Origin: Microbulbifer variabilis
Lineage (GTDB): Bacteria > Pseudomonadota > Gammaproteobacteria > Pseudomonadales > Cellvibrionaceae
Reading direction: 5' to 3'
Assembly: GCF_023716485.1 (NCBI RefSeq)
Contig: NZ_CP092418.1
Location: 3,269,001-3,333,000 of the forward strand
Length of the DNA stretch: 64,000 bases
Below are positions 1 through 7,755 of this stretch, piece by piece (position 1 is the first letter of the stretch; every line of letters starts with the position of its first letter). The notes under the pieces were generated by a model that made no database searches, was not told the origin of the DNA, and was given only the letters and a program-made list of their open reading frames with translations. A program made the position numbers and the translations under genes.

Positions 1-163
1 AATAAAAACTCTCTACTGAGCAATTCCCAAAAATTGGCGAATAGACCAAAGCATTTTCTGAAAACAATGAAAGAAGTGTATCCAAGTCCCCCCGCTCCAA
101 GGCAGATAGATATTGGTAACAGAGCTGCTCGGTCTCTTTAATATCTACAGATTTCTTCATCAT
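1..163 (-). CDS. NTF2/SnoaL-like protein, partial at the left edge
   Basis: The open frame runs off the left edge. It starts at ATG 163 and overlaps the stop of the upstream lyase in an ATGATG/TGA arrangement, so the two are probably translationally coupled. About 54 residues are visible. The early helix, with a motif like YLSALERGDLDTLLSLFSEN followed by an aromatic/acidic strand, looks like the N-terminus of the NTF2-like/SnoaL fold, a cone-shaped pocket used by many small isomerases, hydratases and ligand-binding proteins. Substrate cannot be inferred. The fold call rests on the N-terminal pattern only. Confidence 0.6.
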   Translation of the reverse strand, partial: MMKKSVDIKETEQLCYQYLSALERGDLDTLLSLFSENALVYSPIFGNCSVESFY

Positions 164-1509
164 TTATCTTGCCTAGCCAAAGTTCGATCCACCATCTCAC
201 CACAAAGCCCAAGGTAATTATTGGGGTCAAGCAGCTTATCCACTTCATTATCGGTTAAGGCCTTAGAAACCTCATTATTCTCCTTTAATAGATCCGCAAA
301 TGGTCGATCAGTTTCCATTGCTTGACAGCAAATTTTGTAAACAAGATCGTGAGCTTTCTCACGGCCAATCTTTGGGCCTAGCCCCATCATCACCGCTTCA
401 GAAGAAACCAAACCTCCAGTCATCTGTAAATTTCGCATCATATTATCTGGGTGTACATTGAGACCCCGCAACGCGAACTTCGCCTGTGCCAATGCCGCAG
501 CGGATAAACAAAAGATTTCAGGAAGAACTACCCACTCAATCTCCCAGGTTCCCGTCGCACGCTCGTGATCTTCCTCCATAGCATTGAGTAACGCCGCCAC
601 CTGTTGTCGCACAATGGGCACTATTCCACTCATATATACTGAGGAAACTGGATTGTGCTTTTGCGGCATAGTGCTAGAAGCACCGCGCCCCGCAGTGAAA
701 GGCTCCGTTACCTCCCCGACTTCTGTCTGTGCCATCAGTTTGATATCTAGGGCTATCTTACTCAGAGTGCCGGTGATTAGCCCCAATAGACAGGCGAGTT
801 CAGCTATCCGATCACGCATGGTATGCCAGGCGATAACAGGTATAGCGAGATTAAGCTCCTTCATAAGTCCAGCCTGCACCTCTAGGCCTTGATCTCCCAA
901 GGAGGCTAGGTTTCCCGCAGCACCACCAAATTCCCCGACTAGGACTCGTTTCTTAATTTCTGCAAGCCGTTGCTGGTGCCGATGAAAACCCGCTAACCAC
1001 ACAGCTGCTTTATAGCCAAAAGTAATTGGTACAGCTTGTTGAAGGTTACTTCTCGCAACCATTGGCGTATCCCGGTAATCCTCGGCTAGAGAGGCCAGCG
1101 CACCGGCGATTTCATCTACTTCCGTCTCCACAAGCTTTAATGCTGCACGAATCTGCAATACAGTAGCGGTGTCGGTAATGTCCTGAGTTGTTGTGCCCCA
1201 GTGGCACCACTGCCCTAGCCCCCCCTTACAACGCTCAACTAACTGCTGTACAACTCCAAATACCGGGTAGCCAATTAACTCTGTCTGGGATCTCAACTGC
1301 TCAAGGTCAATTTCTTCAGCACGACAATGATGGCAAATCTCATCTGCTGCCTCTTTGGGAATGATATCAAGTCTCGCCTGTACCCTGGCCAAGGCAGCCT
1401 CTACATCCAAGTAGTACTGAACTCTTTGCCGGTCAGAAAAGATCTCACTCATGGCAGGAGTGCTAAAGAGACCAGAAAAGACCTGCGAGTCTATAAGAGT
1501 TGCAGCCAT
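160..1509 (-). CDS. Fumarase/aspartase-superfamily lyase (adenylosuccinate lyase / carboxymuconate cycloisomerase type)
   Basis: This 449-residue protein has the full layout of the superfamily whose members cleave or form C-N, C-O or C-S bonds to fumarate-like products. WGTTTQDITDT at residues 104-114 is the first conserved region, ARSNLQQAVPITFG near 152-165 the second, and SSTMPQKHNPVSS at 278-290 is the signature loop with the catalytic serine region. The second region carries SNLQQ where many family members have a TH motif, as in the 3-carboxy-cis,cis-muconate cycloisomerase branch. No other beta-ketoadipate or purine genes are nearby, and the partner gene is an NTF2-like protein. A role in protocatechuate breakdown is therefore doubtful, and a specialised lyase (C-N or C-S) is equally possible. 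Confidence 0.8.
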   Translation of the reverse strand: MAATLIDSQVFSGLFSTPAMSEIFSDRQRVQYYLDVEAALARVQARLDIIPKEAADEICHHCRAEEIDLEQLRSQTELIGYPVFGVVQQLVERCKGGLGQWCHWGTTTQDITDTATVLQIRAALKLVETEVDEIAGALASLAEDYRDTPMVARSNLQQAVPITFGYKAAVWLAGFHRHQQRLAEIKKRVLVGEFGGAAGNLASLGDQGLEVQAGLMKELNLAIPVIAWHTMRDRIAELACLLGLITGTLSKIALDIKLMAQTEVGEVTEPFTAGRGASSTMPQKHNPVSSVYMSGIVPIVRQQVAALLNAMEEDHERATGTWEIEWVVLPEIFCLSAAALAQAKFALRGLNVHPDNMMRNLQMTGGLVSSEAVMMGLGPKIGREKAHDLVYKICCQAMETDRPFADLLKENNEVSKALTDNEVDKLLDPNNYLGLCGEMVDRTLARQDK

Positions 1510-1744
1510 TGTTAACCTCCCAAATAACAGGTAACAGCAGCGCTTTAAAGCAAAGTGTAATAATCAAGAAGAGCATAAAATGAGGCAAATACAAGCATCA
1601 GGGTGCATATGCCACATTTTCTTTACAGAGTAGACAATAGTCCCAACTTTTAGAGACATTGGTATGATCCATAGCTGGTAAACTTAACGGGGTCAAATTA
1701 AGAAACTATGTAATCAAATTGAAGCAAAGTTGAGATATTCGGCG

Positions 1745-1990
1745 CTAACCAGCACCTAGGCCAAATGCTAAGTATCCGGTAATAGCCAACAGGAGCAGAA
1801 GCCCAATTAATCCCGCCCGACCAGGTAATTCTGCAGGTGATGACTGTATGTTTTTTTCACGTACATAGGTGTTAACAATTATTCTTGCTTCTTTAAGATT
1901 AATATTTTTGTATTCACGCAGAAGCTTCATAGCTTGAATCATTTGGCCACTTTCAATTGCATCAACTACATCTTCTTCCAATTTCATCAT
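1745..1990 (-). CDS. Small membrane protein with an L7/L12 C-terminal-domain-like head
   Basis: This 81-residue protein has an N-terminal half with the pattern AIESGQMIQAMKLLREYKNI then LKEARIIVNTYV. It resembles the helix-turn-helix-like core of the ribosomal L7/L12 C-terminal domain (IKAVRE...GLKEAKELV). The C-terminal half is one hydrophobic helix, LIGLLLLLAITGYLAFGL. Similar 'L7/L12-like plus transmembrane' microproteins are known only as hypotheticals. It is not the ribosomal stalk protein, which is soluble and about 120 residues. The gene stands alone, and no function is assigned. The start ATG at 1990 is followed by a second ATG; either could be used. Confidence 0.6.
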   Translation of the reverse strand: MMKLEEDVVDAIESGQMIQAMKLLREYKNINLKEARIIVNTYVREKNIQSSPAELPGRAGLIGLLLLLAITGYLAFGLGAG

Positions 1991-2800
1991 TGGTCCAATT
2001 ACCGCTCAAGGAACTATAATTTTGGCATATAAAACATGAAAATTCATGAAATCTACTATAGTTATGTCGAACCATTCCTATTAGTGTAATTGGTTCTATA
2101 AGAACATCCCCTCAAGAACCTGACTACAAATACCCACAAATTCTTAAATAATCTTTAATGTTACTGACTGAAAAAATAAACTATGTACTCTATAACCACC
2201 TAGAGCAAGCCGCCACTAAATCCTTTTTTTGCAACTAAAAAGAAACCAACTCGAACAGGCGAAAATAAATTAGTATCAACGCCTACTAACCAGGAGAAAG
2301 CCCTTTTTTGGAAATCCTAAAGACAGCAGCGTTAAAGCACTTAGATCACACAAAAACATTGCCTGTGAGGCTTACAAGTTCGACAACTATACCCTTCTCA
2401 CACATCGACCAACACAAGAGCAACTCTCTTTAACCCAATAAGATATTGAAATCATTGATTTACATCAATCACCCGCATCTCAAGACAGGAAATCAAAAAC
2501 TATAAAGTACAAAATAAAAAGCATTCTCTTGAAATATTTTTGAGCACAAAAAAATCATTCACCATTCAAAAGAAAACAAAACAAACACTAAACCTGCATC
2601 AACTCTCTCTTAAAAAAAGCAAATACTCCCAAATAGGTATAGAGATCTAACCACCAAGAATCACAGCTAACAAAAAACCATAAAATAAGAAGCGCCCATG
2701 GGAAATCAATTGCAATTTAACAATTGCCAATAAAAATCCAACTTCGTATACTGAAATTCTATCAAAAAACAATAAACTTAAAGCTAGTGGGCACAGGATG
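1991..2800. other. AT-rich gene-free stretch
   Basis: About 800 bases of very AT-rich sequence with frequent stops in all frames. No gene, RNA gene or clear repeat is recognised. The right end holds the candidate promoter for the following operon. Confidence 0.6.
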
Positions 2801-2804
2801 TGCA

Positions 2805-2835
2805 TTGACAACCTGAAAAGCAAACAAGCTATACC
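2805..2835 (+). promoter_or_regulatory. Candidate sigma70 promoter of the HDO-methyltransferase-TauD operon
   Basis: A perfect TTGACA at 2805-2810 is followed after 19 bases by TATACC at 2830-2835 (18 bases if the box is taken as CTATAC). Initiation would fall near 2841, so the 5' leader would be about 20 bases if translation begins at 2863. The spacing is longer than ideal. No operator was recognised. Confidence 0.4.
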
Positions 2836-2862
2836 GTCAACATCTAGAAAAGGAATTTTAAC

Positions 2863-3690
2863 ATTAAAAGGAGCAACACAAGCCGAGTTTGGCTGGAAGA
2901 TCTATCCGAGGAAGTACTTAACCATAGGGCTGTAAATCATACCTATTTAATACGGTTTAGTGAGGCATCCCTGCCAAACTTTCCTTATGTTGTGGCTGAT
3001 TTTGCACAACAATACAGCCTATACACATCCCGATTTATTAACTTATTAAGTGCAGCCATCTCCAAGCTGACCATTCCGGAGCACCGAAATATACTCTTGG
3101 AAAACCTGAACGAAGAATCTGGTAATTATGAGGAGGATGAACTCCGAATACTAAATCACCATGGAATAGATCCAAGGTGGATAAAAAATATCCCCCACGC
3201 TGATCTTTTTAACCGCTTTAAAGAAAAGGTCACACAGGGTAAACAAGAAACACCTCTTTCGGATGATGCGATCATCTGGTATGACATGCTTTCAATGGTA
3301 TTACTTTATGGCTCTACCGAGGAAGCAATAGGAGCTTTAGGGATAGGAACAGAGCATGTAGTAAGTACAATTTATCCATATATTGAAAAGGGGTTGAAGC
3401 ATTTACCTGAAATTCAGCCCAAGGACTACTGCTTCTTTTCCGTTCACACTCTAATCGACGATGATCATGCTGAAAGCCTCAACCAGATCGCATTAACTTT
3501 TGCCGAGACAGAAGAAGGAAGGAGGCGTCTTCGCCAGGGTGCAACTAAGGCTCTGAATTTAAGAGCTGCTTTTTGGGATGGCATGCTTGCACGAGCATAC
3601 AACAATACAAAAATCATCGACAACAATTATAACTCGACAACCACACAAGTATCAGGAGTGGCTCAGGATGAACCAACCTATATCAACTGA
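2863..3690 (+). CDS. Heme-oxygenase-like diiron oxidase (HDO/CADD/TenA fold), probable ATT start
   Basis: The protein resembles CADD/PqqC-type all-helical enzymes that use a dinuclear iron site to activate O2. With a start at 2863 it has 275 residues. Candidate ligands are Glu84/85 (NEESG), Glu164 (GTEHV) and the H-x3-D-x2-H set His195/Asp199/His202 (HTLIDDDH). The position that is His in CADD's first helix motif appears to be acidic. The first canonical start is GTG 2992, but the frame is open back to 2848. The upstream codons encode family N-terminal sequence (NHTYLIRFSEASLPN, equivalent to the helix before the first ligand), so GTG would truncate the fold. AAAAGGA at 2848-2854 lies 8 bases before ATT 2863. 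It overlaps the methyltransferase gene by 23 bases. Role: probably an oxidative step on a small molecule; substrate unknown. Confidence 0.75.
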   Translation: MKRSNTSRVWLEDLSEEVLNHRAVNHTYLIRFSEASLPNFPYVVADFAQQYSLYTSRFINLLSAAISKLTIPEHRNILLENLNEESGNYEEDELRILNHHGIDPRWIKNIPHADLFNRFKEKVTQGKQETPLSDDAIIWYDMLSMVLLYGSTEEAIGALGIGTEHVVSTIYPYIEKGLKHLPEIQPKDYCFFSVHTLIDDDHAESLNQIALTFAETEEGRRRLRQGATKALNLRAAFWDGMLARAYNNTKIIDNNYNSTTTQVSGVAQDEPTYIN

Positions 3691-4438
3691 ATCAATTTAT
3701 AATGCACAAGCCACGAATTGGCTTAGATCAGAAAAAATACTGTTGAGCGACTTCACGGCAAGACCTCGTGTTTTAGAGGCTCTGGGCAAAATCAAAGACC
3801 AAGATATCCTAGACTTTGGCTGTGGAGAGGGCTATGTATCACGCATGCTGATAGAGGCTGGTGTCAAGTCAATTTTTGGAGTTGACTCTTCTGCTGAAAT
3901 GATAGCTCAAGCACAATCGATGGCTAAGGAACTCAAGCTATCTAATGCAACTTATACCGTAGGCAATGCAGTTTCATTTAATCAATTTCCACAAACCAGA
4001 TTCGACAAGGCCATTGCCGTATTCCTTTTCAATTACCTGACTATCGAAGAAATGACTCAGGTAATGAGTAAAGTACGTTCTTTGCTGGTAGCAGGTGGTA
4101 CTTTTGTCTTTACCGTACCCCATCCATGCCTCCCCTTTATGAGGGAAGAAAGCCCACCGTTTTACTTTGAACATGGTGAAAAATCTTATCTCGACGGTAT
4201 AAATAAGACCTTTGAGGGGAAAATCTGGCGTAGAGATGGTGTACCGGTCTCTGTTCGCTGTGTACATAAAACCTTTGCACACTACTTCGAAGCCCTTGCT
4301 AAAGCCGGCTTTAACAGCCTACCCGAAGTCAAAGAATTAGCTGTAACGGATGAACATCTGGCATTTGACCCTGAATTTTTTGGTCCACTAAAAGGCTATC
4401 CACTGCATGTGTTATTTAAGGTGAAGGTAAATGATTGA
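3668..4438 (+). CDS. Class I SAM-dependent methyltransferase
   Basis: This is a Rossmann-fold methyltransferase of about 256 residues. Motif I DFGCGEGY lies at residues 49-56, with an acidic strand-2 end (GVDSSAEMI) and the later motif FDKAIAVFLFNYL. These are typical of small-molecule O-, N- or C-methyltransferases of the type 11/25 families. The ATG at 3668 is chosen because AGGAG sits 9 bases upstream at 3654-3658; the frame is open further upstream but that part lies inside the preceding gene. The gene overlaps the diiron oxidase gene upstream and the dioxygenase gene downstream (8 bases), which is strong evidence of a tightly coupled operon. The substrate is presumably an intermediate shared with these two oxygenases. 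Confidence 0.85.
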   Translation: MNQPISTESIYNAQATNWLRSEKILLSDFTARPRVLEALGKIKDQDILDFGCGEGYVSRMLIEAGVKSIFGVDSSAEMIAQAQSMAKELKLSNATYTVGNAVSFNQFPQTRFDKAIAVFLFNYLTIEEMTQVMSKVRSLLVAGGTFVFTVPHPCLPFMREESPPFYFEHGEKSYLDGINKTFEGKIWRRDGVPVSVRCVHKTFAHYFEALAKAGFNSLPEVKELAVTDEHLAFDPEFFGPLKGYPLHVLFKVKVND

Positions 4439-5366
4439 TATAGCACCTGACGAGACTATCCGTGCACAGGCATGGACAGCCGCAGAGTTGGAAGCTAAAC
4501 CCAACTGGAAATTTAATTGGCCTAATGACTGGCCAAATGAAATCAAAGCCCTGCAAGAATGGTCTAAAGAGCAGGACAACCCTATTCGGGCTTTGCAAGC
4601 AGATTCTGTTGCCACTCCTCAGTTTGATCAGCTCGCCCAAAAAATCAAAAGTGAAATCCATGAAGGCAATGGTGTTACTTGGATTCGAGGAGTAAAAGGC
4701 TTTGATCAAACAACACTAAATCTTCTGTTTCTCAAAATCAGCCTGGCAATGGGGCAGACTATTGATACCTACGGTAGACTCTACGGCATTTTAGATACGG
4801 GCAAAAGCTATAAAGACGAAGCCATTCCTGTTTCACAAACTAACGCAGCAACTGGTGTACATACAGATAGCTCACAACGAGCCATACAACCAAATATTTT
4901 AGGGCTCTGCTGTATTACCCCCGCGATTCAAGGTGGTAAATCTAAAGTAGTTTCTGCAGCCCAGGTACATCAAAATCTCAAGAAACAGGCACCTAAAAAG
5001 CTAGAGCTGCTCTACAAGAATTACATTCGAGATCTTGTCACACCAGGGAGCGATAAAGATATCCAGAATATTCTGAACAATCATTTCCCGATTTTCAGCT
5101 ATGCCAATGGCAAAATTTCTATCCGCTATATGCGCTACTGGATAGAGAAAGGCCATCAACGAGTCAATAATCCCTTAACGGCAGAGGTACTTCAAGCACT
5201 GGATCTTCTTGATGGAGAACTAAACAACAAAGAAAATGTTGTTAGCTTTTATATGAATTCTGGCGATATGATTTTTATTGACAATACTAGAGTCTTGCAC
5301 GATCGCGATGAATTTATAGACACACCCGAGCAAAAACGTATATATACAAGGGTGTGGATAGATTAA
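4431..5366 (+). CDS. TauD/TfdA-family Fe(II)/2-oxoglutarate dioxygenase
   Basis: This 311-residue protein has the facial triad of TauD-like oxygenases: His144 and Asp146 in GVHTDSS and His290 in RVLHDRDEF. Arg303/Arg307 in the C-terminal RIYTRVW would bind 2-oxoglutarate. Such enzymes hydroxylate, desaturate or halogenate small acids, amines or carrier-bound amino acids. The Asp of the triad is present, so halogenation is unlikely. The start overlaps the methyltransferase stop by 8 bases. With a diiron oxidase and a methyltransferase in the same operon it is likely part of a short oxidative tailoring pathway. There is no carrier protein, NRPS or PKS nearby, so the substrate is probably a free metabolite. 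Confidence 0.85.
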   Translation: MIDIAPDETIRAQAWTAAELEAKPNWKFNWPNDWPNEIKALQEWSKEQDNPIRALQADSVATPQFDQLAQKIKSEIHEGNGVTWIRGVKGFDQTTLNLLFLKISLAMGQTIDTYGRLYGILDTGKSYKDEAIPVSQTNAATGVHTDSSQRAIQPNILGLCCITPAIQGGKSKVVSAAQVHQNLKKQAPKKLELLYKNYIRDLVTPGSDKDIQNILNNHFPIFSYANGKISIRYMRYWIEKGHQRVNNPLTAEVLQALDLLDGELNNKENVVSFYMNSGDMIFIDNTRVLHDRDEFIDTPEQKRIYTRVWID

Positions 5367-5373
5367 GTGCTTA

Positions 5374-5405
5374 CAGGCTCCAGGAGAATCTTCTCCGGGG
5401 GCCTG
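5374..5405 (+). terminator. Hairpin after the dioxygenase gene
   Basis: The inverted repeat CAGGC...GGAGAA-TC-TTCTCC...GCCTG lies just after the stop codon. The inner stem is perfect. No T-run follows, so this may be an mRNA-stabilising hairpin or a weak terminator. Confidence 0.4.
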
Positions 5406-5457
5406 GCAATTAGGTACATAAGTCTACTGGGTAAGTAATTATAAAGTCGGATCCGCT

Positions 5458-6423
5458 TTAATCATTCTCACTAGCAACATAAGTATGAGGAAGCTGAATA
5501 TATTCAAAAAACTTTCGCCCAAATCGGCCTCCAGTACTCTCTCTAACTCCAGATCTGCCAAAAAGCAGCTCCCCTATATTCACTCCAACCCCAACATAGA
5601 GCTCTCTACGCAAAGGGTCGTCTCGTTCTTTTTCTTTCAAAGTGAAACCCCGAGCAAAGTAACCCCCATGTAACTCCAGATAATTAAGAGGATTTCTCCG
5701 TGATAAGCCAAAACCACTTAACTTTAAGGCCAGTAGATATTTTTGCCCCGAGTAATCTGAGTGTGGCTTAAAGCCAGAGCGATTACCCGATGGAAGATAT
5801 TCTAGACGAAAATCCAGCTTTTCCCTAAGCCCGGGGATATTCCGCCTTAGGTAAGAGATTCCTACTCCTGCAGTATTGGCAACAACGTCCTCCCAGGCAA
5901 AGCCATGCTCCTTAGAGTAACCATCGCCTAACTCCACAAATAACATACTCAACCAAGCTAGAGTAACTGCACTAGCCTCCGCCCCTACAGCATTATCAGC
6001 CTTGCAGTGAATGGCATCTGTAAAGAATTCACTGAGAAGATAGCTCCCATAGACATGACCGAGCTTATCCATACCACCATTGGCAGTATCATCCTCAAAG
6101 AAACCCTCACTAGTTGTACCAAAACTACTAGATCCCCAGTCCCAATCCACTAAACCAATCGCTAAAGTGGAAACAGCTACCCCTGCAGCCTCAAATAGAA
6201 TGGTAGAAAGATGCTGCTTGAATTTAGGCAGTTTAAAGCCATGCCATCTAGAATCAGCCACCGGATACTGCTGTACACAACCAAATCTTTGTGATTCTTC
6301 TAAAGACACTGAATAAAGGTCTACAGGGCTGGTCACCTCTTTAGCTAACCCCTCAAAGCTCCATATAACAAAAAGCATGACCAAAGAAATTCTATGAGCT
6401 TTTACACGATTCATCATTTCCAT
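5458..6423 (-). CDS. DUF2279 (YfiM-like) envelope protein
   Basis: This 321-residue protein starts with a hydrophobic signal-like segment (residues 10-27). GGMDKLGHVYGSYLLSEFF is the conserved core of DUF2279, a domain of predicted membrane/periplasmic proteins that includes E. coli YfiM. The following segments (AWLSMLFVELGDGYSKEHG, VANTAGVGISYL) match the helical pattern of that family. The C-terminal third alternates short amphipathic strands, as in an outer-membrane barrel. ATG 6423 is followed by a second ATG at residue 3. It converges on the dioxygenase operon. Function unknown. Confidence 0.7.
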   Translation of the reverse strand: MEMMNRVKAHRISLVMLFVIWSFEGLAKEVTSPVDLYSVSLEESQRFGCVQQYPVADSRWHGFKLPKFKQHLSTILFEAAGVAVSTLAIGLVDWDWGSSSFGTTSEGFFEDDTANGGMDKLGHVYGSYLLSEFFTDAIHCKADNAVGAEASAVTLAWLSMLFVELGDGYSKEHGFAWEDVVANTAGVGISYLRRNIPGLREKLDFRLEYLPSGNRSGFKPHSDYSGQKYLLALKLSGFGLSRRNPLNYLELHGGYFARGFTLKEKERDDPLRRELYVGVGVNIGELLFGRSGVRESTGGRFGRKFFEYIQLPHTYVASEND

Positions 6424-6843
6424 TTATTCCTTTAATAGGAAAATCCGACTTAAACTTTTATCACATTCAAGGGTAAGTGTTGTATGACAAAGCAAGCTAC
6501 CTTAGCAATAAAGCCAAACTTGATAGCTCAACCTTCCTTATTATCTCTACATATACCAATCATTAAGCATAGGAATAAATATAGACAAGGTCCAGAAACA
6601 GACCTAAAGGTGATTATTGCGCCAAAAAAGTGGGGCGGAGCATATTGAATCAACTGATTTTATTACTGGAACAACTCATTTCAAGACAATGCATCAGCAT
6701 ATAAACACCACTCCAGGAGGATAAAGCATCTATAAAGGTAATGTAATTTATTTAATATGAATAATCGACTAACCGCCAAGCATTGGCGCTACAAATTAAA
6801 GATTAGTAAAGATCAACGTGCAACAACATTGCATCTTATAAAT
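6424..6843. other. Gene-free AT-rich stretch
   Basis: About 420 bases without a supportable gene. It lies between two minus-strand genes and probably carries the promoter of the DUF2279 gene. No repeat or RNA was recognised. Confidence 0.5.
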
Positions 6844-7617
6844 TTACTTCCTATCAATACTTGAAAGTGCACTCCAAAAATTACTCTCATAGGCTTGAAT
6901 AAGCCTTACGCGAGTTTCAATATCCGACTCACTTACTCCGGAGGCCAAGCCTTTTGCCACTATAGCTATAGCCTGCTCTCTAAAATCAGAAGGTAAAGTG
7001 CTAAAATTGATTAAGAACTCCAACTGACTGTCAGACAACCCCCTATATTGTTTAAGTGCTTTTGCCATACGGCCAACATTTTTACCAAAACTTTGAAAGT
7101 TGATTAAAAGGGCTGCCGCAATCTCTGCAGGTTGTGCATAATTTGCCAGCCATGCTGTATAAGCTGGATACGCCTGCGCCCCAGCTAGCGGACGATACTT
7201 AGTAATTTGACTTTTCGAGATATTAAGTGCCTGAATTAGAACCGGCAATTGCTCACTGGCAGACATCTCATTAACTACTAAGCGATAAAAGAATTTGTTA
7301 GTCACCTTACTTGAAGAACCACCAAATCGATGCAAGGAGAGTGCGTTATTGCGAAGGTCAGATTGAATAATCAGGCGCTGCTCCAGTGCAAAAGCATTTA
7401 TAACTGACATTGACAACTCATTCTTTTCCAGTTTTTGGAGAATGGCAGGAACTTCATTACTAAGATATTTATTTTCAAGCCGTTGGATTAATTTCTCAGC
7501 CCTACTTCGTTTCTCCTCAATAGTTTCCGCAACAGAATTCGCCACAACTATTACTGCGAATATAAAAAAAAATCCTAACTTGATAAAAAAACCTGAAGTC
7601 ACCTTATAGCGCTCCAA
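6844..7617 (-). CDS. Exported TenA/heme-oxygenase-fold-like protein
   Basis: This is a 257-residue protein with a clear signal-peptide-like N-terminus (hydrophobic residues 11-28, then NSVAET). After a short coiled region (residues 32-70) the sequence follows the TenA family. FYRLVVNEMSASEQLPVL leads into an AYTAWLANYAQPAEIAAALL helix pair, then GKNVGRMAKALKQY, with FWSAL near the C-terminus. Cytoplasmic TenA is a thiaminase II using a Cys and Glu pair. This protein has no cysteine at all, and the paired Glu/His ligands of diiron members are not obvious, so it may be a binding protein. Export is unusual for this fold. The fold call is by eye. Confidence 0.55.
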   Translation of the reverse strand: MERYKVTSGFFIKLGFFFIFAVIVVANSVAETIEEKRSRAEKLIQRLENKYLSNEVPAILQKLEKNELSMSVINAFALEQRLIIQSDLRNNALSLHRFGGSSSKVTNKFFYRLVVNEMSASEQLPVLIQALNISKSQITKYRPLAGAQAYPAYTAWLANYAQPAEIAAALLINFQSFGKNVGRMAKALKQYRGLSDSQLEFLINFSTLPSDFREQAIAIVAKGLASGVSESDIETRVRLIQAYESNFWSALSSIDRK

Positions 7618-7755
7618 AACCTAAAGCGATAAGCATAGCATCTCAATCAGTAATTAGCGCAGATTACGCCGAGATAATCACGCTACTTGAAAGCTATAAT
7701 GTCTATCTCAAATATCTACAACCATATATTGAAGATTGATTTCTCATTTATCTAT

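Noticed and set aside
2992..3690. Diiron oxidase gene taken as starting at GTG 2992
   Set aside because: The upstream in-frame sequence encodes the family's N-terminal helix, so the GTG start would truncate the fold; listed instead from the candidate ATT.
3668..4438. Start of the methyltransferase at the earlier ATG 3578
   Set aside because: Those 30 residues overlap the preceding gene and have no methyltransferase character; AGGAG is 9 bases before ATG 3668.
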